Assembly (NCBI GenBank): GCA_964012715.1
Contig: CAXGUG010000032.1
Coordinates: 1 to 33,172 of the forward strand
Direction: 5' to 3'
Source: UBA1479 sp964012715
Lineage (GTDB): Bacteria > Pseudomonadota > Alphaproteobacteria > Rhodospirillales > Casp-alpha2
Length of the DNA: 33,172 nt
Of this stretch, positions 14,562-23,800 are shown piece by piece. A model generated the notes under the pieces. It had not been told where the DNA came from and did no database searches. It was given only the letters and a program-made list of their open reading frames with translations. A program made the translations under genes and the position numbers. Position 1 is the stretch's first letter. Each line of letters starts with the position of its first letter.

Positions 14562-15212
14562 ATGCCAGAAGTCATTTTCAATGGCCCTGAAGGCCGCATC
14601 GAAGGCCGTTATCACCACGCCAAAGACCCGAATGCGCCGATCGCCCTGCTGCTGCACCCCCATCCGGAATACGGCGGCACCATGAACAACCGGGTCGTCT
14701 ACGCCATGTACCAGTCGTTCGTGAAACGCGGGTTTTCGACCCTGCGCTTCAATTTCCGTGGCGTCGGACGGTCCCAGGGCAAGTTCGACAACGGCCAGGG
14801 TGAATTGAGCGACGCGGCGACGGCGCTGGACTGGATGCAGGGTCACAACCCCAATGCCCAGACCTGCTGGATCGCCGGTTTCTCGTTCGGCGCCTGGGTC
14901 GCCATGCAGCTGATGATGCGCCGCCCGGAAATTTCCGGCTTCATCTCGGCGGCACCGCCCGCTTCGGTCTACGATTTCTCGTTCCTGGCCCCCTGCCCGG
15001 CGTCGGGCCTGATGGTCCACGGCAAGGCCGACGAAGTCGTTCCCGTGGCCTCGGTCGACAAACTGGTCGAAAAGCTCTCGGCGCAGAAAAACATCGAGAT
15101 CGATTACCGCACCGTCGACAAATGCGACCACTATTTCTCGGAACACCTGGAAAAGCTGATCGGCCACGTCGAGAACTACCTCGACAAGCGCCTGGTCGAG
15201 AAAGCGGCTTAA
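14562..15212 (+). CDS. alpha/beta hydrolase, dienelactone-hydrolase-like
   Basis: Protein of 216 residues with the alpha/beta hydrolase fold. The oxyanion region is HPHPEYGGTMNN (about 32-43), the FNFRGVGRSQG strand follows, the nucleophile elbow is GFSFGA (Ser near residue 108), and the acid and His appear as GKADEVVP and DHYFSEH. The substrate is unknown; family members act on small esters or lactones. It is transcribed away from cysE and shares the 205-bp upstream region with the isc promoter. From memory, homologues are often found beside iscR/desulfurase genes in other alphaproteobacteria, suggesting a lasting but unexplained link. AAGGA lies about 12 bases before the ATG. Confidence 0.88.
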   Translation: MPEVIFNGPEGRIEGRYHHAKDPNAPIALLLHPHPEYGGTMNNRVVYAMYQSFVKRGFSTLRFNFRGVGRSQGKFDNGQGELSDAATALDWMQGHNPNAQTCWIAGFSFGAWVAMQLMMRRPEISGFISAAPPASVYDFSFLAPCPASGLMVHGKADEVVPVASVDKLVEKLSAQKNIEIDYRTVDKCDHYFSEHLEKLIGHVENYLDKRLVEKAA

Positions 15213-15227
15213 GACAAACCGCCCAAA

Positions 15228-16334
15228 TTAGGCTGTCTGCGTGACCGGATAGAGCCGCCCGCCGGAGAGCGGCTCGCCCACGCCCGTCGTTCCCGGATAA
15301 CTCAATGCCAGCCCGTTCAAGGCGCGGACGGCGAGGAAGGCGAAGGCCTGGGCTTCCAGGGCATCGCCTTGCCAGCCCGCGGCCTCGACCGCCTCGACCG
15401 GGCATTCCAGCGCCTTGCGCAGCCCTTCCATGATGACCGGATTGCACCGTCCGCCGCCGGTGATCAGCCAGCGTTTCGCAGGCGCGGGGAAGAACTGCGC
15501 CGCCCGGGCCACGCTGGCGACGGTGAACGCCGCCAGGGTCGCGGCCCCGTTCGCCGCCGACAGCCCCGTGACCGGAGCCATGCCGAAATCGTCCCGATCC
15601 AGGGACTTGGGCGGCGGCATGTCGAAATAGGCGTTATCCATCAACATCGACAGCGACAGCCGGTCGACCGTTCCTTCCGCCGCCAAGGCCCCGTCCCGGT
15701 CCATCGCCTGGCCGGTCTTTTCCATCATCCAATCGTCCAGCAAAGCATTGCCTGGCCCCGTATCGAAGGCCAGCAGGTCGCCCGGCGTCTCGCCGGAACC
15801 GATCCAGGTGACGTTGCCGACGCCGCCCAGATTGAGCACCGCCAGCGGCTTTTCCAATCCCGCCGCCAGGGCCCGGTGATAGACCGGCGCCAGAGGAGCG
15901 CCCTCGCCGCCGGCCGCGACGTCGTTGAGGCGCATGTCGCCGACCACGTCGATGCCGGTCAATTCCGCCAGCCGGGCGCTGTCGCCGATCTGCCGCGTCA
16001 CACCCATATCCGGGCGGTGCAGCACGGTATGCCCGTGAAAACCGACAACGCGGACCTGATCCGGCGTTTTCCCGGCCTCGGCCAGGACCGCCTTGACCGC
16101 CTCGGCATGGCGTTCGGTCAGCCGGCCGATCAGGTCGTTTTCCGGCACCCGGATCAACGGATCATGGCCCAGGGCAGCGCGCAGATCGCGGCGGAAGTCG
16201 TCGTCATAAGGGTGGGTCAGGGACGGCCCCCGCCAGGATACGGTTTCGCCGTCCGTTTCGATGATCGCGGCATCGATGCCGTCCATCGAGGTCCCGCTCA
16301 TCAGGCCGACGGCAAGAAAGGATTGTTCAGGCAT
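15228..16334 (-). CDS. anmK: anhydro-N-acetylmuramic acid kinase AnmK
   Basis: Peptidoglycan-recycling kinase of about 368 residues. It opens and phosphorylates 1,6-anhydro-MurNAc to MurNAc-6-phosphate. The N-terminal ATP-binding signature GLMSGTSMDGIDAA is at residues 10-23. Other family stretches include VGFHGHTVLHRPD, NLGGVGNVTWIG, and FDTGPGNALLDDWM with its catalytic Asp. Near the C-terminus is WLITGGGRCNPVIMEGL. ATG 16334 is preferred over the longer frame because GGGAG precedes it by about 6 bases and family proteins start here. It converges on the alpha/beta hydrolase gene (15 bp apart) and diverges from tyrS. No murQ or etherase gene is nearby. Confidence 0.95.
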   Translation of the reverse strand: MPEQSFLAVGLMSGTSMDGIDAAIIETDGETVSWRGPSLTHPYDDDFRRDLRAALGHDPLIRVPENDLIGRLTERHAEAVKAVLAEAGKTPDQVRVVGFHGHTVLHRPDMGVTRQIGDSARLAELTGIDVVGDMRLNDVAAGGEGAPLAPVYHRALAAGLEKPLAVLNLGGVGNVTWIGSGETPGDLLAFDTGPGNALLDDWMMEKTGQAMDRDGALAAEGTVDRLSLSMLMDNAYFDMPPPKSLDRDDFGMAPVTGLSAANGAATLAAFTVASVARAAQFFPAPAKRWLITGGGRCNPVIMEGLRKALECPVEAVEAAGWQGDALEAQAFAFLAVRALNGLALSYPGTTGVGEPLSGGRLYPVTQTA

Positions 16335-16456
16335 AGGCTCTCCCGGCTTGGTCGCGCGCGATTGTGTCCACCCGCCCCCGGGCCTGCAAGGGCCGAATGG
16401 CCGACATGCATCCATGGACCATTGCCCAAAAGGCCCAGACCGGGGTAAAAGCCGCC

Positions 16457-17707
16457 ATGACCAAGCTAAAATCCCAGTTCCTGATCGACGCCCAGGCGCG
16501 CGGCTTCATCCACCAGTGCACGGATATGGAGGCGCTGGACGCCCTTGCGTCGGAAAAAATCATCACCGCCTATATCGGATTCGACTGCACCGCGCCGTCG
16601 TTGCACGCCGGGCATATGATGTCGATCATGACCCTGCGCCTGTTGCAGAAATCGGGACACAAGCCGATCGTCCTGATGGGCGGCGGCACGACCAAGGTCG
16701 GCGACCCGTCCGGCAAGGACGAAATGCGCAAGGCCCTGACGGACGAAGACATCGCCGCCAACATGGCCGGTATCCGCCAGGTGTTCGGTAAGTTCCTGAA
16801 ATTCGGGGACGGCCCGACCGACGCCGTGATGGTCAACAACGCCGACTGGCTGGACAAGCTGAACTACATCGAATTCCTGCGCGACGTGGGCCGCCATTTC
16901 TCGATCAACCGCATGCTGACCTTTGATTCCGTCAAGCTGCGGCTGGACCGGGAACAGCCCCTGACGTTCCTCGAATTCAACTACATGATCCTTCAGGCCT
17001 ATGACTTCCTGGAGCTTTCGCGCCGCAACGGCTGCATGCTTCAGATGGGTGGCTCGGATCAGTGGGGCAACATCATCAACGGCGTCGAACTGGCCCGCCG
17101 GATCGACAACAAAGGCCTCTATGGCCTGACCACGCCGCTTCTGACTACCGCGTCGGGCGCCAAGATGGGCAAGACCGCCGCCGGTGCCGTTTGGCTGAAC
17201 GAAGACATGCTCAGCCCCTACGATTACTGGCAGTACTGGCGCAACGCCGAGGACGCCGACGTGGGCAAGTTCCTGCGCCTGTTCACCGATCTCCCGCTGG
17301 ACGAAGTGGCCCGCCTGGAAGCCCTGGAAGGGGCCGAAATGAACGAGGCCAAGAAGATCCTGGCGACCGAGGTGACGCGCCTGTGCCATGGCGACGAAGC
17401 CGCCGAAAGCGCCGCCGAAACCGCGCGCAAGACGTTCGAGCAAGGAGCCCTGGGCGATGACCTTCCGACCATCGAGGTTCCGGCCCAGCGCCTGAACGAC
17501 GGCATTCCCGCGTATGAGCTGTTCCGCGAAACCGGTTTGGCGGCCTCGAACGGCGAAGCCCGACGCTTGATCAAGGGCGGCGGCGGCCGGATCAACGACG
17601 ACAAGATCGAAAGCGAAACCGCCACCGTCGGCGCGGGCGACCTGAAAGACGGCGTCATCAAGCTGTCCGCCGGCAAGAAACGCCACGCCCTGGTGCGGGC
17701 GGTCTGA
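16457..17707 (+). CDS. tyrS: tyrosyl-tRNA synthetase
   Basis: Class I aminoacyl-tRNA synthetase of about 416 residues that charges tRNA-Tyr. The HIGH motif is HAGH at residues 50-53 and the KMSKS-type motif is KMGKT at 236-240. The tyrosine/ATP pocket is seen in YIGFDCTAPSLHAGH and LQMGGSDQWGNI. The C-terminal S4 RNA-binding domain occupies about 350-412 (GLAASNGEARRLIKGGGGRI). Met at 16457 is preferred because it begins the family-typical N-terminus; an in-frame ATG at 16397 would add 20 residues. It is followed 8 bp later by a GT39-type gene on the same strand. Confidence 0.97.
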   Translation: MTKLKSQFLIDAQARGFIHQCTDMEALDALASEKIITAYIGFDCTAPSLHAGHMMSIMTLRLLQKSGHKPIVLMGGGTTKVGDPSGKDEMRKALTDEDIAANMAGIRQVFGKFLKFGDGPTDAVMVNNADWLDKLNYIEFLRDVGRHFSINRMLTFDSVKLRLDREQPLTFLEFNYMILQAYDFLELSRRNGCMLQMGGSDQWGNIINGVELARRIDNKGLYGLTTPLLTTASGAKMGKTAAGAVWLNEDMLSPYDYWQYWRNAEDADVGKFLRLFTDLPLDEVARLEALEGAEMNEAKKILATEVTRLCHGDEAAESAAETARKTFEQGALGDDLPTIEVPAQRLNDGIPAYELFRETGLAASNGEARRLIKGGGGRINDDKIESETATVGAGDLKDGVIKLSAGKKRHALVRAV

Positions 17708-17715
17708 CCCAGGCG

Positions 17716-19275
17716 ATGGCGGACAGCGCGCCGCGTTTCTGCCGCCTTGCCTCGCGCCTAATCGCGATCCTGACCGAACGTCCCGGGGTGCCGGGCGTGA
17801 TCTTGGCCGTGATGACGGCCTTGTTGCTGATCCGGGGCGGTTTGTTCCCCGGCACCGGCGGCGACGACGGCGAACAGCTGATCTTTTCCCAATTCTTCGC
17901 CTGGGGTTATCAGGTCCGCAATCCGCCGCTCTATACCTGGCTGGTCACGGCGGTCGCCGAGATCACCGGCCCGACCCTTTGGGCCGTAAACATCGTCAAA
18001 TTCACCCTTTTGGCCGGGATGTACCTGCTGCTGTGGCGGGCGGCCCTGCGCGTGGTCCGCGATCCGCGTCTGGCCGCGCTGGCGGGCCTGTCGCCGGTCC
18101 TGTTCTATTACATCGCTTGGGAAGTCGTGACCGGGTTCAGCCACACGGTGCTGGTCGGCTTCCTCTACGCCTTCGTGCTTTGGGTCTTTCTGCGCCTACG
18201 CGACGACGAAAACGGCAAGATCGTCGATTACGCCCTGCTCGGCCTGGCCATCGGCATGGGCGGGATCGCCAAATATGCGTTCTGGATTTTCCTGATCGCC
18301 CTGGTCATGGCGGCACTGACTGATCGGACGCTGCGGCGACGCCTGCTGTCGCCACGCCTTCTGATCACCCTGGCCGTCGCGGCCCTGGTCATGGCCCCGC
18401 ATTATCTATGGCTGGTCGAGCGCCTGGACGTGCTGAGCGCGCAGGCGGGCGATAGCGCCACGGCCAAGGCCGGGCTGTCCTTAAAGGGCCTGGGCCATGG
18501 TGCCAAGGCGGCGATCGGCTTCCTGGCCCCGTTCTGGATCATCGCCCTGGCCTGTTTTCCCCAGGCTTTCCGCCGCCGCCCCGCCGACCGAGACGCCCCC
18601 GATCCGATGGTTCGGGTTATCGGCTGGCAGATGGTGCTGATCCTGGCAGGAACCGCGATCGGCGCATTGCTGTTGCCGGATTTCCGTATCCGCACCCATT
18701 ACATGGTGGCTCTGCTGCCGTTCCCGCTCTGGGTCCTGGCGCGGGCCGAGGCCGCGGGAATCACACCGCGACGCCAAGGCATTTACGCCGCCGTGGTCGC
18801 CCTGGCCCTGATCGCGGGGCCGGTCGGCATGATCGCGAAGTACTTTTTTGAGCCGCTGATCTGCGGGCGTTGCCAGCATCACATCCCCTACAGTGAACTG
18901 GCCGATGAGATAAGGGGCCTGGGCTTCAAAGGCGGGACAGTCGTCGCCTATTGGCATCCGGACCCGTTGCCCGGCAACCTGCGCGCCGCCCTGCCCGAAG
19001 CCCGGGTCATCAGCCTGAAGCATTCGGATGTGATCCCGCCCCTGGGCAAGGACCATGTCGACGGCCAATGCCTGGTGGTCTGGTCCGCCGACGCCGCCCG
19101 CAACAACCGTCCCGACGCCATCAGCGGGGCCAATACCCTGTTGAATGCGGGCATCCCCGCGGACGCGCCGCAGAAACTGGTGATCGCCCCCCTGGCCGGG
19201 TTGCCGCTACTGACCAGCGGCAAGAACGCCGCGCTGGGCGTGATCCTTATGCCCGGGCACGGAGACTGCCGCTAA
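17716..19275 (+). CDS. GT39-type membrane glycosyltransferase (ArnT/PMT-like), copy 1
   Basis: Polytopic protein of 519 residues with roughly ten or more hydrophobic segments. The first periplasmic loop carries the acidic motif GGDDGEQL (about residues 49-56) followed by NPPLYTW, as in polyprenyl-phosphate-sugar-dependent GT-C enzymes of family 39/83. Such enzymes move a sugar from a lipid carrier to lipid A, protein or glycan on the periplasmic side. The C-terminal soluble region has a CGRC pair near residue 383 with HIPY just after it, a single Cys in GQCLVVW, and ends Gly-Asp-Cys-Arg. It starts 8 bp after tyrS. Its stop overlaps that of the opposing paralogue. Acceptor and sugar are unknown. 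Confidence 0.85.
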   Translation: MADSAPRFCRLASRLIAILTERPGVPGVILAVMTALLLIRGGLFPGTGGDDGEQLIFSQFFAWGYQVRNPPLYTWLVTAVAEITGPTLWAVNIVKFTLLAGMYLLLWRAALRVVRDPRLAALAGLSPVLFYYIAWEVVTGFSHTVLVGFLYAFVLWVFLRLRDDENGKIVDYALLGLAIGMGGIAKYAFWIFLIALVMAALTDRTLRRRLLSPRLLITLAVAALVMAPHYLWLVERLDVLSAQAGDSATAKAGLSLKGLGHGAKAAIGFLAPFWIIALACFPQAFRRRPADRDAPDPMVRVIGWQMVLILAGTAIGALLLPDFRIRTHYMVALLPFPLWVLARAEAAGITPRRQGIYAAVVALALIAGPVGMIAKYFFEPLICGRCQHHIPYSELADEIRGLGFKGGTVVAYWHPDPLPGNLRAALPEARVISLKHSDVIPPLGKDHVDGQCLVVWSADAARNNRPDAISGANTLLNAGIPADAPQKLVIAPLAGLPLLTSGKNAALGVILMPGHGDCR

Positions 19276-19282
19276 CGGCAGT
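19265..19282. terminator. hairpin formed by the meeting 3' ends of the two GT39 genes
   Basis: ACTGCCG (19265-19271) and CGGCAGT (19276-19282) are perfect 7-bp arms around CTAA. The arms are the Cys and Arg codons of both genes' last residues, read from opposite strands. The loop contains both stop codons. The structure could stop transcripts from both sides, though no T-run adjoins it. Confidence 0.5.
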
Positions 19283-20810
19283 TACCTTCGCCGTCCAGAA
19301 CGACGAAGCTCCAGCTTTTGAAATGTTCCGGATTGCGCGGGATCGGCAAAGTCACGCGCCGAAAGACCGTAGTTTTCGGCAGCGGCACACCGCCGCGCAG
19401 TTCTTCCGCCAATTGTCGCACCTCGCCCCCTTCCGACGCCCCGCCCTGCCAAAGCAGCAGACATTTTCCGCCGGCTTCGCCGATCAAGGGCGGCTGATAG
19501 TCCCGCCAGCGGGTGCTGACCACCCGGGCCCAGGGGAAATGACGGCGCAGGTTGCCCGCTAATTGATTGGGCCGGTCCTGGGCGACGATGGTGCCGGTGG
19601 TAAATCCGGCTTCGGCCAGACTGCGCGCCAGATCGGCATAAGGGATGAAGAAGTTGCATTTACGGCAGGTCTGCGGCCCGACCAGCCCCCGCGCCGCCAA
19701 CCCCAACGGCACCGCCAAGGCAATGGCGACCAGCACCGTCGTGAACCAGGCAAGCCGCTTTTCCATGGCGAAGCCACGGGCATCGGCGAAAACCTTGATC
19801 CGCAGCAGCAGGTACATCGGCAGCGGGAACCACACGACCAGCCAATTGTTGCGCACGTCCGCCGCCCCGGTCACCAGGATCGCCGCCACGACCGCGACCA
19901 CCAAGGCCAGCATGTAGGCTTCCAAAAACCGCCCGGCATTGATCAACGGCAACGCCGGATGCGGCAGTCCTGCCAGGGCGCGCGGGAAGAAGCCGATGGC
20001 CAGGGGCAGGAACGGCGAGACCAGTCCAAGGGTCGCCAAGGCGAATTGCCCTAAGCCGCTTCCGGCGGCGCTCAGGCGGTTGTCGACCACGGGGAACATA
20101 CGGCCCGCCGCCGTCGCCCCGGCGATGGAATGCCCATCCATCAGCCCCCCTGCCTGCGGCAGAACCGCCAGCACGATGGCCAAAACGACAACCAAAGCGA
20201 ACTGGGGGCGGAAAACCTTGGCCCGCAGTCCGGAATGGCGCCACGACGCGACCAGCAACGGCAGCAGAAATAGGCTGAAATTATATTTGGCCAACAGGCC
20301 CACGGCGATGGCCAGGCCGAGCCACAGATACGCCGCCCAACCGTCTTCCATTTCCAGCCGTAGCGTCAGCCACAACGTCGCCGCCATGGCCGTCAGCAAC
20401 AGGACCGTATGGGAATAGTTGACTACCGTTTCCCAGCCGATGAAGAAGCAAGCGACCAGCGCCAAAGGGGTTAGTGCTGCATAAAGGCCATCGGCGAACA
20501 AACGCCGCGCCGCCAGATAGGCGAAGACGTAGAACAGTGCCAGCAGAACAAATTTGAGCCCCACGACCGCACCCATGGACGGGCCGAGCACGGCCTCGAC
20601 CGCCATCAGCATCCAGGCGTATAGCGGCGGTTGGCCCGTTTTGTAAGCCAGCGCCCAGGACTGGGTGTAATAGAGGATTTCGGCGTCGTCTTCCGATCCC
20701 CCCGGAAACAACACCATCCGCAACGCCAGCAGCGCCAGAAAATAGACAACCAGCACCATGCCCAGCCGATTTCGGTCGGCATCGGCGATCCAACGAAAGG
20801 CGATGGTCAT
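19272..20810 (-). CDS. GT39-type membrane glycosyltransferase (ArnT/PMT-like), copy 2
   Basis: Paralogue of the opposing gene: 512 residues, same layout of hydrophobic segments. Its first-loop motif is GGSEDDAEILYY followed by QPPLYAW. The C-terminal region repeats the pattern of copy 1: CRKC near residue 379 followed by FIPYADLARSL, GKCLLLW, and a final Gly-Asn-Cys-Arg. Similarity is clear along the whole length but sequence has diverged well beyond a recent duplication. The start codon overlaps the stop of the upstream YhdP-like gene as ATGA, implying translational coupling. It probably transfers a polyprenyl-linked sugar in the periplasm; donor and acceptor are unknown. Confidence 0.85.
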   Translation of the reverse strand: MTIAFRWIADADRNRLGMVLVVYFLALLALRMVLFPGGSEDDAEILYYTQSWALAYKTGQPPLYAWMLMAVEAVLGPSMGAVVGLKFVLLALFYVFAYLAARRLFADGLYAALTPLALVACFFIGWETVVNYSHTVLLLTAMAATLWLTLRLEMEDGWAAYLWLGLAIAVGLLAKYNFSLFLLPLLVASWRHSGLRAKVFRPQFALVVVLAIVLAVLPQAGGLMDGHSIAGATAAGRMFPVVDNRLSAAGSGLGQFALATLGLVSPFLPLAIGFFPRALAGLPHPALPLINAGRFLEAYMLALVVAVVAAILVTGAADVRNNWLVVWFPLPMYLLLRIKVFADARGFAMEKRLAWFTTVLVAIALAVPLGLAARGLVGPQTCRKCNFFIPYADLARSLAEAGFTTGTIVAQDRPNQLAGNLRRHFPWARVVSTRWRDYQPPLIGEAGGKCLLLWQGGASEGGEVRQLAEELRGGVPLPKTTVFRRVTLPIPRNPEHFKSWSFVVLDGEGNCR

Positions 20811-23800
20811 TGCGCCGAGGAACCGGGAGCGGGCGAATTGGGCTTGGCGCTCGGCGTGCCGATCGCGCCTGGGGTCACGTCTTTCGGCGCCACGGAGGGG
20901 CCATCGCCGAAGATCCCGAACAAACGGCGCAGGAAGCCGGGAGCCAAGGCCGACAACGGGTTGACGTCGACCTTGGGGTCTTCTTGCGGGCCGGTCATCC
21001 GGAAGTTGGCAGCGAACAGCCCGCTCCCCTTTTCCCCGCCAGTAAAGATGTTGCCCAAGATCGGTATCCGGCCCAGCGCCGAGTTCAGCGCATAGGCGGG
21101 TACGACCGTACCCTGAAGATCGACGATATCGGCATGGGTATAGACCGAACCAGATGCCGTGAAGCCCAGCGAAGCCCCGGAAGCCCGCGCGTCGGAAATT
21201 TCCAACACGCCCGAACGTAGGGTGAAGGGAATATCCAATACCGAGAAGCCCAGGCCATCGCCCTGCAATGCGTCGAGGATGCCGGTCAACGCCATGATGC
21301 TGACCAGATGCGCCAGGACCGGGGCTTTGAGCACCCGATAATCCTGGATCATCAACTGCCCCTTCAACGGGTGGTCCGCGTCACTGTCGTCGAACCGTCC
21401 GACCAGGCGCATGACCCCGCCTTGCATGTTGTCGTAAACCCCCAGGGTGCGCAGCACGACCCCCGCATCCGAGGTATCGACCTGCAACGTCCGGTTCCCG
21501 GTCTTCAGGTCCGGCTTCAATTCGACGTTCAGTACCGTCGATTGGCCCATCACGCTTTTGAAGTAGACCGTCCGCCAGATTTTGTTTTCGCGCTGGAACG
21601 TGCCGGACACATCGTTCAGGACCCGGTCCTCACCGATCCAGACCTTATCGACCTCGGCCGCCAGGACGAAATCACCCAACAGGTCGCTGTCGCCCCCTTC
21701 GGTCAGGCTTTTCCAAACCGGCGACAAGTCCAGCCCCGCGCCGTGGAAACCCAAGTCCCAGGCCCCATCGGCGCGACGGATCAGGGCCCCCTTCATATCC
21801 GTGCGGCCATGGTTGATACGGGTGAAATCCAGGCGCTGAACGGTCGCGCTTTCGTCTTCGAACGTGCCTTTGCCGGCAACGGCCAGATCCTCGGCATAGA
21901 GGGCGAAATGCGTGATCTCGCGCGGTTTGCCGTTCTTGAACGTCAGGTTCATTTCGGCCCGGCCCGTGGCGCCCAAGGGCTTGACCCATTTGACCCGGTC
22001 GACGGCCAGACGGGCTTCTTCCAGATCAGCGCGAACCTCGACCCGGGACTCCCCGTCGTTAAGCATGGTGAACCGCAGGTTGGCGCCGACCGCGCCGCTG
22101 ACGTATTCCTCGCTCAACAAACCGACGTTCAGGCCCAATTGCCGGATATGCTCGACATCGGGGATACGTCCCGACATATCCAGGATCGTCCGGTAGGCGA
22201 CCTTGTCGCCGAAGTTTTCCCGCCACGAAATATCCGCCGGGATGCCGGCGACGGAGCCGTGGCCTTTCACCTCCATTCCGCGCTTGTCGACCGACATGCT
22301 CAGATCGGCTTTGTCGAGGTCGAAACCGTGCATGGCATTGGGGATGGCGGCATCGCGCAGCCGGGCGTCGGCGGCGATCTGCACATCGGCCAGCTTCAGG
22401 TGGTTCAACAACGGGAAAGCGATCCGCAAGCGAACCTTCGCATTCCCCTTGGCGACCTTGGGGTCCAATCCCTTCTCCCGGGCATACCCCAGGGGCTTGT
22501 GGTCGATCAGTTCCAAAGCCTTGCCCAAGGTTCCGCTGACCGACGCCTGTATCTCCGCGGTCTCCCGGTTGGTCGACAGGCCCGTCATGAACAACTGGCC
22601 TTCTTCAAGGTCCATCCCGCCGGAGGTTCCCTTGGACACGAAGACGTCGAACCGGTTGTGGGTGAAATTGGCCTTACCCGACATACCCGATATGTCCGGC
22701 ATCCCCTCGAGATAGGAGATTTCGACATCGCGAAACTCCAGATCGCCGACGACCGAAGTCAACGCCCAACCGGCACTGCCGCCGGTGAAACGAACCTGCA
22801 TGTTGAGGCGCGGCACAAAGCCGTCCTTCACATTCGGAATCCACCAGTTGTAGACGTCCGGCGCCCATTCCGGCGCCCAATAGCGATGCAGTTCCTTCAG
22901 CGGTGTGTTGTTCAAGACAACCGAGAAGGCCCCGACCGGCCGGTCGGCGGCATCTTCGACCGTACCCTTGGCGACGACCGTCGGGCCGCCCGCATCCAGG
23001 GCCAGGCGCGAGACCTCCAATCGATCGTCGTCGATCATGTAGAGGCCTGAAAACTGCATGCCGGCGATCGGCAGACGGTGGGTCGCCGAGCCAGGCGAGC
23101 GGATCGTCGCCCCCTCTTTCGCGATCACCGAAAAATCAAAAATTTCCGCCGTATGCTTGGCACCGTCGTAGCGCCCTTTGACCGCCAGGGATTTCACCAT
23201 GATGGCTTCCTGATACGGCGCCGGCGTGGTGATGACACCTTCGCCACCGGTGAATTGGAAACCGATATCTTCCGGCGGGCGATCCATGGTCATCCCCATG
23301 GTCACCGTGCCTTTGAGCGGCAATTGAATGTTCTCGAACCGCTTCAGGGATTCGTGGAACCCGGCCAGGGCCTTAGGGTCCAATTCGGAAAAGGCGATGC
23401 TGACCGCCAGCCGCTGCTGTTCGGCCAAATAGCTGCCCTTGGCCGTTACTTCCGAGCGACGCCCTTCCAGGTCCATCTGCAAGGCGACCTCGCCCTGAAT
23501 GCCCTGTTCGTCCCGGCGCAGGCGGATATCGGCAACCGGGGCGACCCAACGGCGGCCCAGAACCTCGTCGATGATCACCGTTTCCGCGCCGATGATGTTT
23601 AGGCGCGCCAGATAAGCCAGCGACGCGGCCTGTTCCTCGCCCGATTTCGGCGACAACAAGTCGAGCAAGCCACTGCCGAGACCACGGCTCAGGTCGGCAT
23701 TCTCATCCCTGGCATTGCCCAGGTTGATTTCGAACTTGCCGTCGGAGGCGCGGCGCATGACCAAACGGGGGCCGAACAGCTCGACGCTTTTCGGCACGAT

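Noticed and set aside
16466..17686. Open frame of 406 codons on the minus strand
   Set aside because: Fully antisense to tyrS, which has all expected synthetase motifs.
21308..23050. Open frame of 580 codons on the plus strand
   Set aside because: Antisense to the YhdP-like gene, whose product has clear domain structure; the antisense product has shadow-like composition.
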